Positions 17,038 to 25,349 of a DNA stretch of 64,000 nt are shown here, piece after piece; the first letter of the stretch is position 1; every line of letters starts with the position of its first letter. The stretch spans positions 186,001-250,000 of the forward strand of contig NZ_CP075715.1 in the NCBI RefSeq assembly GCF_024584805.1, written 5' to 3'. The stretch comes from Streptomyces sp. FIT100. GTDB lineage: Bacteria > Actinomycetota > Actinomycetes > Streptomycetales > Streptomycetaceae. A program made the position numbers and the translations under genes. The notes under the pieces were generated by a model that did not search any database, was not told the origin of the DNA, and saw nothing but the letters and a program-made list of their open reading frames with translations.

Positions 17038-18794
17038 CGGCAGCGGCCGGCTCGGTGGACGCGGACCTGCTCCTACGCGTCCTGAGTTCCCTGCTGCGTG
17101 AGGACGTCGCCGGGCTGCGCACCCGCAGCACCGCGGTCGAGCGGCCCGACGGTACGTGGCTGCGGCTGGCCCCCGATGCGCCCGGTGACGCGCTGCTGCT
17201 GCCCGTACGGGAGGACGGCTTCCAGTGCGAGTGGGCCGCCCGGCTGCCCCTGCTGCTGGTCGAGTCCGCCGGTCCGCGGCCGGCCGTCGAACTGGCCGGC
17301 TGCGACGAGGTCCTGACCGCGCTGAAGGCGCTCGCCGCGCCCGAGGACCGACCGGGCTTCGACGCGTTCGCCGAGGAGTGCCGGCAGACGCTCGCCACGA
17401 TGCGGCTGCATGCCGCGTCCGACGACGCGGTCCTGGAGCTGCTGGCCGCGCGCCATGGCGCCGACCCCGCGCACTGGACGGGACTCTCCGGCGGCCTGGC
17501 CCATGACACCGTCGCCGCCCGGCTCGACCACCCCGTCTATCCGACCGCGCGCGGCCGCTCCGGCCTGACCGGCGCGCACCTGCGGGCGTACGCCCCGGAG
17601 TTCCACCCCCGCTTCCCGCTGCGCTGGATCGCGCTGCCCCGGGAGGCGGTCACCGTCCGGGGTTCGGTCCCCGGCCCGCGTCCGTCGGCCCTCGGTCTGC
17701 CCGGGCGGCTCGACGGCAGCCATCTCGCGCTGCCCGTCCATCCGCTGACCGCTGCGGGCCCGCTGCGGGACGCGCTGCGCGCTGCGGGGCTCGACACCCG
17801 TGCCGTGCTCGCCGGGGAGCCGCACGGAGAGGTCGTACCGACCCTGTCCATGCGGACCGTGGCACCGGTGGACGAGCCCGGGGTCCATCTCAAGCTCCCC
17901 CTCGCCACCTCCACGCTCGGCAGACTCAACCGGCGCACCGTCAAACCCGGCACGCTCGTCGACGGAGCGGCGGCGCAGCGCCTGCTCCGCACGGTGATCA
18001 CACGGGAGCCCCGCTTCCGCGGGAGTGTGCTGCTCGCCGACGAGAGCTCCTATGCCCACGCCGGCCATGAGCTCCTCGCCGTGCTCGTGCGCCGCTGGCC
18101 CCCGGGCCTGGAGGACGCGGTCGTCGTGCCGATGGCCGGGCTGCTCGCCCGGGCACCCGGCGGCCGGCTGGTCGTCGACCGGCTCGCCGACCGCTTCTAC
18201 GGCGGCGATCCGGAGGCTCTCCTCGACACCCTGCTCGCTCTCCTCTTCGACTGGCAGACCACGCTCTTCGGGTACGGGATCGCCCTGGAGTCCCACCAGC
18301 AGAACGTGTCGCTGGTGCTCGACGAGCACGCGGGCCGGCCGCGGCTGCGCCTGCTGCTCAAGGACAACGACGGTCCGCGCGTCAACCGCGTGCGGCTGCG
18401 CGCCGCCCTCGGCGGAGAGTTGCCGGAGGAGTCCGCCTTCGACGACCCCCGGATATGCGGCGACGGCGATCGCCCGGTGGCCGATCTGTTCACCACCGTC
18501 ACCGTCCATCTGTGCGCGGGTGCGTACGCGTTCGGGCTCGCCCGGCACGGCCGCGCCCCGCTGGACCGGCTGCTGCGGCTCGTGCGCGACCGCCTCGCCG
18601 AGGCCGTGGAGCGGCTCGGCACCCGGCCGGGCGAGCCAGGCGCCGTGCTGCGCGCACATGTGCTCGACGCACCGCGGTTGCCCGTCAAGGCCATGGTCAC
18701 CGCGGGAACTCTGCTCACCAAGGAACGCTCGGGAGCGTCCGACATCAACAAGCACTACACGACCGGTCCCAACTACCTCCTGCGGGACGTGTGA
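17034..18794 (+). CDS. IucA/IucC-family NIS synthetase 1 (PvsB-like)
   Basis: 586 aa. An NRPS-independent siderophore synthetase that adenylates a carboxyl group of citrate (or a citrate derivative) and condenses it with an amine or alcohol. Landmarks: STLGRLNRRTVKPGTL (nucleotide-binding region), ESHQQNVSLV (conserved H-x-Q-N), LLLKDNDGPRVN, and a C-terminal FhuF-like thumb with AMVTAGTLLTKE. Its GTG start overlaps the ATP-grasp stop. Which of the two synthetases makes the first bond cannot be decided here. Cytoplasmic; part of the iron-regulated operon. Confidence 0.93.
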   Translation: MTAAAGSVDADLLLRVLSSLLREDVAGLRTRSTAVERPDGTWLRLAPDAPGDALLLPVREDGFQCEWAARLPLLLVESAGPRPAVELAGCDEVLTALKALAAPEDRPGFDAFAEECRQTLATMRLHAASDDAVLELLAARHGADPAHWTGLSGGLAHDTVAARLDHPVYPTARGRSGLTGAHLRAYAPEFHPRFPLRWIALPREAVTVRGSVPGPRPSALGLPGRLDGSHLALPVHPLTAAGPLRDALRAAGLDTRAVLAGEPHGEVVPTLSMRTVAPVDEPGVHLKLPLATSTLGRLNRRTVKPGTLVDGAAAQRLLRTVITREPRFRGSVLLADESSYAHAGHELLAVLVRRWPPGLEDAVVVPMAGLLARAPGGRLVVDRLADRFYGGDPEALLDTLLALLFDWQTTLFGYGIALESHQQNVSLVLDEHAGRPRLRLLLKDNDGPRVNRVRLRAALGGELPEESAFDDPRICGDGDRPVADLFTTVTVHLCAGAYAFGLARHGRAPLDRLLRLVRDRLAEAVERLGTRPGEPGAVLRAHVLDAPRLPVKAMVTAGTLLTKERSGASDINKHYTTGPNYLLRDV

Positions 18795-18800
18795 CCGGCG

Positions 18801-20654
18801 ATGACCTCGACCCACTCCACCGTCCACCGATCCACCGACCGCCGCACCGCCGACCGCGGCACCGCCGACCGCCCCGGCGCACCGGCAGGACTGCCCACCG
18901 CCGACGAGGCGGTGGCCCACACGCTGCTCAACTGCCTGCTCCGCGAGGTGTCGGGGCCCGAGCGCCGGACCGCCGTCGTCGACGGCCATCTGCTGGTGCG
19001 GCTGCCGCGCCGCGGCGTCCTGCTCCGTGTCGCCCTGCGCCGTACGTCCCTGATCGGGGCCCACCGCTTCTCCGGCGCGGTCACCGAGCAGACCGACGAC
19101 GGCTGGTCCGCGATCGGCTGGTCGCGACTGGCCGAGCATCTGCACGCGGAGCTCTCGCTCCTGACGGGTGCGGGCAACGACGAGTTCCTCGACCAGGTCG
19201 CCTCCAGCCACCGGGGCGTCGCCGCGGCGCTCGCCCTCCCCCGCCCCCGCCCGGCCACGGGCGCCGACGGGGATCCGATGACCGCGTATCTGGCCTCCGA
19301 GCAGTCCCTCGTCCTCGGCCACCGCTTCCACCCGACGCCCAAGGCCCGCGGCGGCGATCCCGCCGCCTGGTCGGCGTACGCGCCCGAGGCCGCCGCCTCC
19401 TTCCCGCTGCGGCTGCTCGCCGTACGCGACCACCTGGCCGTCGAGGGGTGCGCCGAGCCCGGCGCGCTCGCACCGCTGGACCGGCTGGGGCCGGTGCCCG
19501 AGGGGTACCGGCTGCTGCCCGCCCACCCCTGGCAGTACGCGCTGCTGCACGACCACCCGGCGCTTCGGGCGGCCCTCGGCAGCGGCGACGTCCTCGATCT
19601 CGGTGCGGGCCGGACGCCCTTCTCGGCCACCGCGTCGGTGCGCACGCTCTACGACGGCGACACCTTCCTGAAGTTCAGCCTCAATGTGCGCATCACCAAC
19701 TGCCTCCGCAAGAACGCGCGTTACGAGCTAGAAGGCGCCGTCGCCCTGACCCGGCTGCTCGAACCGGTCTTCGCGGACCTGTCCCGCCGCTTCCCCGGCT
19801 GCGGACTGCTGCGCGAGCCGGCCTACCGCAGCCTCGCCCTGCCCGGCCCCGACGGGGGACCCGTGCCCGGGCTGCTCGAAGGCTTCGGCGTGATCGTGCG
19901 CGAGGGGCTCGGGCGCCATCTGCGCCGCGGGGTCACTCCGCTGCTCGCGGCCGCCGTCGCCGACGAGTACCCCACGGGGCCCGCCCAGGTCTCGCGGCTC
20001 CTCGCGGGCGCGGGCGCGGAGGCGGACGCCGGAGCGGTGCTGTCGTGGTGGCGCGCCTATCTGGAGTTGCTCGTTCCGCCCGTCCTGGCCGCGTACTTCG
20101 ACCACGGGGTGGTCCTCGAACCCCACCTCCAGAACGTGCTGGTCGGAATGGACGCCGACGGCCGCCCGTCCCAGGTCCTCTTCCGCGATCTGGAGGGCAC
20201 CAAGCTGCTGCCCGGCCGCCATGCCGCCGCGCTGTCGGCGCTCCCGGCCGAGGTGGCGGGCCCGTTGACGTACGACGCCGGGCGCGGCTGGGACCGGGTG
20301 GTGTACTGCCTGCTGGTGAACCATGTCGCGGAGCTGCTCGCCGCCCTCGCCGATCTGCATCCGGGCACCGAGCGGGCCCTGTGGTCCGAGGTCCACCGGG
20401 CACTGCGCACCTACGCCGACGCGTACGGCTGCCCGGCTCGGCTCGGCGCCCTGCTCTCGGGCGGAGCGCTGCCCGCCAAGGCCAATCTGCTCACCCGCTG
20501 GGCGCGCACGGCCGACCGCCAGGCCGGCTACGTCCGGCTGCCCTCCCCGCTGGCCCCCGACGCGCCGGCCAAAGCGGCCCGCCGGGAGACCCTGCGCCCC
20601 GACGGCATCCGCACCGACGCCCTCCGCACCCAAGGCATCCGGAGCGCCCGATGA
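18801..20654 (+). CDS. IucA/IucC-family NIS synthetase 2 (PvsD-like)
   Basis: 617 aa, starting 6 bp after the first synthetase. The N-terminal ~30 residues are repetitive (Thr/Asp/Arg-rich, from three CGCACCGCCGACCG-like units) and probably unstructured. Then come the NIS core with KFSLNVRITNCLRKNARYEL, EPHLQNVLV, FRDLEGTKL and the FhuF-like end PAKANLLTRW. Paired synthetases of this sort each install one amide or ester on citrate. The gene ends in an ATGA overlap with the decarboxylase gene. The last ~25 residues are also repetitive (DGIRTDALRTQGIR). Confidence 0.93.
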   Translation: MTSTHSTVHRSTDRRTADRGTADRPGAPAGLPTADEAVAHTLLNCLLREVSGPERRTAVVDGHLLVRLPRRGVLLRVALRRTSLIGAHRFSGAVTEQTDDGWSAIGWSRLAEHLHAELSLLTGAGNDEFLDQVASSHRGVAAALALPRPRPATGADGDPMTAYLASEQSLVLGHRFHPTPKARGGDPAAWSAYAPEAAASFPLRLLAVRDHLAVEGCAEPGALAPLDRLGPVPEGYRLLPAHPWQYALLHDHPALRAALGSGDVLDLGAGRTPFSATASVRTLYDGDTFLKFSLNVRITNCLRKNARYELEGAVALTRLLEPVFADLSRRFPGCGLLREPAYRSLALPGPDGGPVPGLLEGFGVIVREGLGRHLRRGVTPLLAAAVADEYPTGPAQVSRLLAGAGAEADAGAVLSWWRAYLELLVPPVLAAYFDHGVVLEPHLQNVLVGMDADGRPSQVLFRDLEGTKLLPGRHAAALSALPAEVAGPLTYDAGRGWDRVVYCLLVNHVAELLAALADLHPGTERALWSEVHRALRTYADAYGCPARLGALLSGGALPAKANLLTRWARTADRQAGYVRLPSPLAPDAPAKAARRETLRPDGIRTDALRTQGIRSAR

Positions 20655-21937
20655 CCGGACCGACCACCGGGCCGACCACCGCACCGGCCTCCGGGCCGGC
20701 GCTCGTGGCGCCGTCGGACCCGCTCCTCACTCCCCCGGTCCGCGAACGCGCCATGTCCCTCGCCGCCGATGAGCTGCCCGCCTATCTGTACGACCTCGGC
20801 GCGCTGCGCGACCACGCGGCGGCCGTCCGCGCGGCGCTGCCCGAGCGCGTGGAGCTGTACTACGCCGCGAAGGCCAATCCCGAACGGGAGATCCTCACGG
20901 CGCTCGCCCCGTACGTGGACGGCTTCGAGGTCTCGTCGGGCGGTGAACTCGCCCATGTGTCCAAGGCCGTCCCGGACCGCCCGACGGCGTTCGGCGGCCC
21001 CGGCAAGACGCCGGCGGAGACGGCGGCCGCGCTGGCGGCGGGGGTGGAGCGGTTCCATGTGGAGAGCGCGTACGAGCTCCGCATGCTGGCGGAGCTCGCC
21101 GCCCGGGTGGTGCCCCGGGCACGCGTCGCGGTGCTGCTGCGGGTCAATCTGCCGCTCGCCGACGCGTCGCTCGCGGCGAGCGCGCTGTCGATGGGCGGCC
21201 GGCCGACGCCGTTCGGGATCGATCCCGACGACGCCGACGTCCTGGTGCGGCAGCTCACCGACGGCAGCTGTCCGCAGCTGGAGCTGCACGGCGTCCACGC
21301 CCATCTCGCCAGCGGCCTCGACGCCACGGCGCAGCTCGCGGTCGCCGAGTCCGTCGTCACCTGGGCCATGGGCCTCGCCGCCCGCCACCGCGTCACCCTG
21401 CGTGAGGTGAACATCGGCGGCGGCATGACCGTGGACTACGAGGACCCCCTGGCCCGGTTCGACTGGGCGTCCTACGGCGCCGGGCTCGCCCGCCTGGTCG
21501 GGGACCGGCCCGGGCTGCTGCTGCGCGTCGAACCGGGCCGCGCGCTGACCGCGTACTGCGGCTGGTACGCGACCGAGGTGCTGGACGTGAAGGGCAGCCG
21601 CGGCGAGGAGTTCGCGGTGGTGCGCGGCGGCACCCACCATCTGCGCACGCCGGCGACGAAGGGCCACGACCAGCCCTGTGCCGTGCTGTCCGTGGCCGAC
21701 TGGCCCCATGCGTGGCCGCGGGCCGTGTCCCGGGGCGACCTGGTCACGCTGGCCGGTCAGTTGTGCACGCCGAAGGACGTCCTCGCCCGCCGGGTGCGGA
21801 TCCCGGCGGGCGGGGTGCGGGCCGGTGACCGTGTGGTGTTCGCGCTCGCGGGTGCGTACGCCTGGAACATCTCGCACCACGACTTCCTGATGCATCCGCG
21901 GCCCGGCTTCCACTTCCTGGGAACGACCGGCGGTTGA
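20651..21937 (+). CDS. PLP fold-III decarboxylase of the siderophore operon (PvsE/SbnH-like)
   Basis: 428 aa, Orn/DAP/Arg decarboxylase group 2 (alanine-racemase-type barrel). Schiff-base lysine K74 in YYAAKANPE, HGVHAHLASG, glycine loop NIGGGMTVDY, phosphate-binding RVEPGRAL, and the catalytic-cysteine region LCTPKDVL with C372. In siderophore loci such enzymes (PvsE, SbnH) decarboxylate a seryl- or diaminopropionyl-citrate intermediate rather than free amino acid. The true start is the ATG at 20651, which overlaps the preceding stop; the first ~20 residues are Thr/Pro/Gly-rich. Last gene of the four-gene operon; no exporter gene follows. Confidence 0.92.
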   Translation: MTGPTTGPTTAPASGPALVAPSDPLLTPPVRERAMSLAADELPAYLYDLGALRDHAAAVRAALPERVELYYAAKANPEREILTALAPYVDGFEVSSGGELAHVSKAVPDRPTAFGGPGKTPAETAAALAAGVERFHVESAYELRMLAELAARVVPRARVAVLLRVNLPLADASLAASALSMGGRPTPFGIDPDDADVLVRQLTDGSCPQLELHGVHAHLASGLDATAQLAVAESVVTWAMGLAARHRVTLREVNIGGGMTVDYEDPLARFDWASYGAGLARLVGDRPGLLLRVEPGRALTAYCGWYATEVLDVKGSRGEEFAVVRGGTHHLRTPATKGHDQPCAVLSVADWPHAWPRAVSRGDLVTLAGQLCTPKDVLARRVRIPAGGVRAGDRVVFALAGAYAWNISHHDFLMHPRPGFHFLGTTGG

Positions 21938-21963
21938 CGGCCGGGGCGGGCACCGGGTGGAGA

Positions 21964-21994
21964 CAGGCGCCGGATGGGGGGCAGGCGCCGGATG
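21964..21994. repeat. Two copies of a 13-bp direct repeat
   Basis: CAGGCGCCGGATG at 21964-21976 and 21982-21994, in the 94-bp spacer between the convergent decarboxylase and ABM genes. A further partial copy (AGCGCCGGGTGG) follows. Confidence 0.6.
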
Positions 21995-22031
21995 CAGGCG
22001 AGCGCCGGGTGGCCGGGGCCAGGAGCCCGGC

Positions 22032-22331
22032 TCAGCGGTTGAAGTGGCTGAACCCCACCTCGTAGCGCTCGACGGAAACGATCCGCTGGCCCTCCCTGTG
22101 TGCGGTCTCCTCCCGGATCCGGCCGGCCCGCTCCTCACTGTCGAGCATGGCCTGCTCGTCCTCCCACAGGGTCAGCGACACCGCCTTCCCCGAGGCCCGG
22201 TCCACGAGGTAGTACACGCCCACGAAGCCGGGTACGTCCTGGACCTGCTTGACAACCGCTTCCGAACTCGCCGACAGGTCGCCCTCCGCGGGGACGGGTG
22301 ACCCCTGATAGGTGCTCAGTCTCACGAACAT
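22032..22331 (-). CDS. ABM (antibiotic biosynthesis monooxygenase) domain protein
   Basis: 99 aa from ATG at 22331, which has AAAGGGG 8 nt upstream; the longer in-frame extension is Arg/Pro-rich and lacks a ribosome site. The ferredoxin-like alpha/beta dimer fold of the ABM family is suggested by MFVRLSTYQG, VPGFVGVYYLVDRASGKAVSLTLWEDEQAM and the C-terminal strand IVSVERYEVGF. Family members include quinone-forming monooxygenases and heme-degrading enzymes, but many are uncharacterised; the catalytic Asn/Trp set of heme-degrading IsdG is not evident. Convergent with the siderophore operon. Confidence 0.8.
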   Translation of the reverse strand: MFVRLSTYQGSPVPAEGDLSASSEAVVKQVQDVPGFVGVYYLVDRASGKAVSLTLWEDEQAMLDSEERAGRIREETAHREGQRIVSVERYEVGFSHFNR

Positions 22332-22561
22332 GGCAGCACCCCTTTCTCGACGACCATCGGCCGGGCAGCCGGTGGTCCCCTGACCAGCGTGCCCCCGCGG
22401 GCTGCGGCCCGCATGCCGAGGGCCCACGGGCCGGGTGCCGCCCGGCTGCCCCGGGTTCCACCGGGCGTCGGCGGCAGGCGGTCGTGCCCGGCCCGGCGGC
22501 CAAGTCGGCGATATGGTGGCACGGTTCCACTTTGCGACTGCGATCGATGGGGATGGCTGCG

Positions 22562-23344
22562 GTGTCGACGTCGGATCCGGTGGTGTACGGCGCCCCGTGC
22601 TGGGTCAGCCTGGTGGCGCGGGACATCGCGGCGGCGCGGCGTTTCTACGCCGCCGTCCTCGGCTGGGAGTTCCACGGCGGCTTGCCGGGCGAGGAGTTCT
22701 CCGTCGCCCGTCTCCACGGCGTCCCGGTGGCGAGCATCGGCACTCTGGCACCGCGCGGGATCCCGGTCGCCTGGACGCCCTACTTCGCCGTCCCCGACGC
22801 CGGCGCCGCCGCCGACCGGATCCTGGAACGCTGTGCCACGGTCGCGGTCGGGCCGCTCTCCGTCGGCGCCGGCCGCGCGGTCATCGCCGCCGACCGGGAC
22901 GGCGCGGTCTTCGGGGTCTGGGAGGGCGAGGTCGCCCCCGGCTGGAGGGTGGGGCCCGACGCGGCGCTGGCCCGGCTGGAGTTGCGCACCAGGGACGCCT
23001 TCGACGCGGCCATCTTCTATGCCGAGGTCCTGGACTGGGCCAAGGACGAGACCGGCTGCTGCCAGGTCGCGTACGAGAACGACCACGTCGTCCTGCGACA
23101 GGGCGGCACCGAGGTCGCGCGGCTGCGCGGCGGCGCGCTGGAAGAGGCCCCCGACCCCCATGTGCGGCCGCGCTGGGACGTGCACTTCCGGGTGGCCGAT
23201 CTCCAGGCGGCCGTGGCGAGGGCCACCCGGCTCGGCGGCGTGGCCGTCACCACCGTGGACACCGGGCCGACAGGCCCGTCGGTCACGCTGCGTGACCCGG
23301 ACGGCGGGCTCTTCACCGTGACAGCGGGTAGCGATCCGGTGTGA
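22562..23344 (+). CDS. Two-domain VOC (glyoxalase-fold) protein
   Basis: The GTG at 22562 follows GGGGA at 8 nt; ATG codons at 22547 and 22553 are in frame but lack a site. About 260 aa made of two tandem VOC modules: residues ~10-125 (CWVSLVARDIAAARRFYAAVLGWEF) and ~140-255 (LELRTRDAFDAAIFYAEVLDWA ... VTLRDPDGGLFTV). Two fused modules form one beta-barrel cup. Relatives are annotated as hydroxylases or resistance/bleomycin-type proteins, but activity cannot be deduced. It is divergent from the ABM gene, with about 230 bp between the start codons. Confidence 0.85.
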   Translation: MSTSDPVVYGAPCWVSLVARDIAAARRFYAAVLGWEFHGGLPGEEFSVARLHGVPVASIGTLAPRGIPVAWTPYFAVPDAGAAADRILERCATVAVGPLSVGAGRAVIAADRDGAVFGVWEGEVAPGWRVGPDAALARLELRTRDAFDAAIFYAEVLDWAKDETGCCQVAYENDHVVLRQGGTEVARLRGGALEEAPDPHVRPRWDVHFRVADLQAAVARATRLGGVAVTTVDTGPTGPSVTLRDPDGGLFTVTAGSDPV

Positions 23345-23363
23345 CCCGTGTGATGGCCGCCGG

Positions 23364-23391
23364 TTGCGGGGGGTGCGCCCCCGGCTAGCAT
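23364..23391 (+). promoter_or_regulatory. Possible promoter of the methyltransferase gene
   Basis: TTGCGG (23364-23369), 16-nt spacer, TAGCAT (23386-23391), 128 bp before the gene. The leader contains two TTTCCTCCCG copies. Confidence 0.4.
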
Positions 23392-23518
23392 GGACCGTGG
23401 CCAGAATGGGGCATTTCCTCCCGAAGTAAGCCGTTTTCCTCCCGGGCTGTAGCGCATCCCCTTCACGACCCGGCCGACACACAGCCCCCAGAATTCCGCA
23501 CGAGCCGACAGGTGGGTG

Positions 23519-24493
23519 ATGGTGTTGTTCGGATCGAACAGATCCTCCGCTTCCGTCTACAAGGGCACGTCCTCCCAGGCGATCCGTCATCACTACGACT
23601 ATCTGGGCGAGTTCTACCGGCTGACGCTGGGGCCGGAGCTCGTCTACTCGTACGGAATGTGGCAGCGGGGCGACACGCTCGAAACAGCCCAGCTCCGCAA
23701 GCTCGACTACCACGCCAGGGCGGCGAACGCCGTCGACGTGGAACGCGTGCTGGACGTCGGCTGCGGCTGGGGCAGCCTCATGCAGCGGCTGGTGGAGAAG
23801 CACAACGTGGGCCACGCCGTGGGGCTCACGATGAGCCCGGGCCAGGCCGCGTGGATCCGCGACCGGCAGTGGCCGCACTGCGAGATCAGGGTCGAGAACT
23901 GGTTCGACCACCGGCCCGAGGGGCCCTATGACGCCATCATCGCCATCGAGGCGATCGAGCACTTCTCCGGGAACACCGTGCGGCGGTCACGGCGCGTCGC
24001 CAGTTACCGCGAGTTCTTCGAGCGCTCGCACTCCTGGCTGCGCCCCGGTGGCCGGCTGTCACTCCAGGCGAACGCCTGGAACGGCCGCGGCTGGCTGCCG
24101 TCCCTGATGCTGCCGGCGGAGCGGCTGGACCCGCGTAGCGCGTCCGGCGGCGGCCGACTGGGCCCCAAAGACCTCTACGACGGCATCAAGAACATCAGGG
24201 AAGGCATGCACGCATCGCGCAAGGTCTTCCCCGAGGTGTTCCTGCCGACCCGGTCCGAGCTGATCGAGGCGAGCCAGGGGCTGTTCCACGTCCGCGAGGA
24301 GCGGAGCGACCCGGAGGACGGCGAGCTGACCGTGGCCAGTTGGATGGAGCGGGCCAAGGCCAACCGGGCCCGGGGCGCCGAACTCATCGGCAAGGACGCG
24401 GTGTCGGACATCATCAGGGAACAGGGCGTCGCGCTCAAGTTCCTCAGCGAGCGGCGCTACACCGTGCTGCGCATCGTCTTCGAGAAGGTCTGA
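23519..24493 (+). CDS. CFA-synthase-like SAM-dependent methyltransferase
   Basis: 324 aa. Class I methyltransferase with N-terminal HHYDYLGEFYRLTLG and YSYGMW motifs typical of the cyclopropane-fatty-acid synthase family, SAM motif I LDVGCGWG (78-85), and AIEAIEHF. CFA-type enzymes methylate unsaturated phospholipid acyl chains, but several family members act on small molecules or sugars in biosynthetic clusters; this one is shorter than canonical Cfa (~380-430 aa) and lacks an obvious N-terminal lipid-binding extension. GTG at 23516 and ATG at 23519 are both possible starts; AGG suits the ATG. It ends before a strong hairpin and appears monocistronic. Confidence 0.85.
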   Translation: MVLFGSNRSSASVYKGTSSQAIRHHYDYLGEFYRLTLGPELVYSYGMWQRGDTLETAQLRKLDYHARAANAVDVERVLDVGCGWGSLMQRLVEKHNVGHAVGLTMSPGQAAWIRDRQWPHCEIRVENWFDHRPEGPYDAIIAIEAIEHFSGNTVRRSRRVASYREFFERSHSWLRPGGRLSLQANAWNGRGWLPSLMLPAERLDPRSASGGGRLGPKDLYDGIKNIREGMHASRKVFPEVFLPTRSELIEASQGLFHVREERSDPEDGELTVASWMERAKANRARGAELIGKDAVSDIIREQGVALKFLSERRYTVLRIVFEKV

Positions 24494-24520
24494 GCGCGCG
24501 GAGCGGGTCCGAGCACGAAT

Positions 24521-24581
24521 CCACTGCGCGGCAGTGGGGATGCGCCCGAGCGGGATCGCCAGATCCCGCTCGGGCGCATCC
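24521..24581 (+). terminator. Strong double hairpin after the methyltransferase
   Basis: A small stem (CCACTGC-GCG-GCAGTGG, 24521-24537) is followed directly by a perfect 20-bp stem with a 4-nt loop: GGATGCGCCCGAGCGGGATC (24538-24557), GCCA, then its complement (24562-24581). No T tract. Very likely a terminator that insulates the injection-system locus. Confidence 0.85.
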
Positions 24582-25349
24582 TGGTCGAGCCCGGCCGGCG
24601 CGGTGGAGAAAGCCGCCAGGACAGCCACGGTGATGTCCTCATCGGGGCGCTGGTGACCGTCACGGGCCTCACCCCCGCGCTGCGGGTCGAAGCGGTACGG
24701 CTCGACCACAGGTCCGGGTCGTGTGGCTGCCGCCGATGAACGGACCGAACGGGCAGCAGCGGCGCACCTCGTGCGCGAACGCGGAGCGCCTGCGCACATG
24801 GTCAGGGGCACGGTGCTGTCGCAAAGAATCGCCGCCCGCACCTTGCGAGTACCCGACGGAGCACGGGGCGCACAGCGTTGGCCGGAGGTCTCCCGATTCA
24901 TTCACTCTCCGTGACGTCACTATCAGGGCACACCTCGTACAGCCGTACGACATCGGCACCAAGGCGGCGCGCCGGGGCCGGTACCACTCGGCTGGAAAGC
25001 CACGAAAGATCCAACCTTCCTGTGAAGCGTTCGTGAACCGCCCTCCATATCTCGTCGCGGGTATCTCGCTGACCACCGAGAACACCCTCCACCATTTCTA
25101 TCGCACGAAGATCATCGATTGACCGAAAGGGGTCCTTGACCGTGCAAGGTGATGCGAACGAGACTCGCCAGTGGCACTCATGCATCAGGAGCCACAAGCA
25201 CACGCGCATGCTGATGGCCCTGCGAGACCGATATCGCACGGGGTGTGTGACGGGGGAACAACGAGGGGTGCGCAGGCGTCACCGACGCATGCCCGCATTC
25301 CTTCATCTCCCCTCCTCATCTCTTGGTGCGCGAAGGGAATGGAGGGGGA
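24582..25349. other. Long leader/intergenic region upstream of the CIS sheath gene
   Basis: About 770 bp without a convincing gene. G+C falls noticeably from about 24900 to 25340 compared with the genes around it. Two small frames were considered: plus 24723-24914 (63 aa, VRGTVLSQRIAARTLRVPDG) and minus 24898 to about 25240 (up to 113 aa, EMVEGVLGGQRDTRDEIWRA); neither has a ribosome site, and both may be remnants. Two TTGACC hexamers (25119-25124, 25136-25141) could be -35 elements, but no good -10 follows. The sheath ribosome site GGAGGGGGA closes the region. It probably holds the regulated promoter of the CIS operon. Confidence 0.5.
24911..24920. promoter_or_regulatory. Perfect 10-bp palindrome GTGACGTCAC
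   Basis: Lies at the start of the low-GC leader, about 430 bp before the sheath gene. A possible regulator site; the binding protein is unknown. Being only 10 bp, it could occur by chance. Confidence 0.3.

Noticed and set aside
18455..20650. In-frame upstream extension of the siderophore decarboxylase frame (to 1160 aa)
   Set aside because: It runs through the IucA/C gene in another frame and is Arg/Pro-rich; the real start is the ATG overlapping the previous stop at 20651.
15838..21937. Desferrioxamine or aerobactin cluster
   Set aside because: No lysine/cadaverine monooxygenase or acyltransferase; an ATP-grasp enzyme and a fold-III decarboxylase are present instead.
24059..24901. Minus-strand 280-codon frame overlapping the methyltransferase 3' end
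   Set aside because: It crosses a perfect 20-bp terminator stem and overlaps a well-supported gene; no domain or ribosome site.
24898..25239. Minus-strand 113-codon frame upstream of the sheath gene
   Set aside because: Composition is not unlike protein, but there is no ribosome site, the start is unclear and third-position G+C is weak; recorded only in the intergenic entry.
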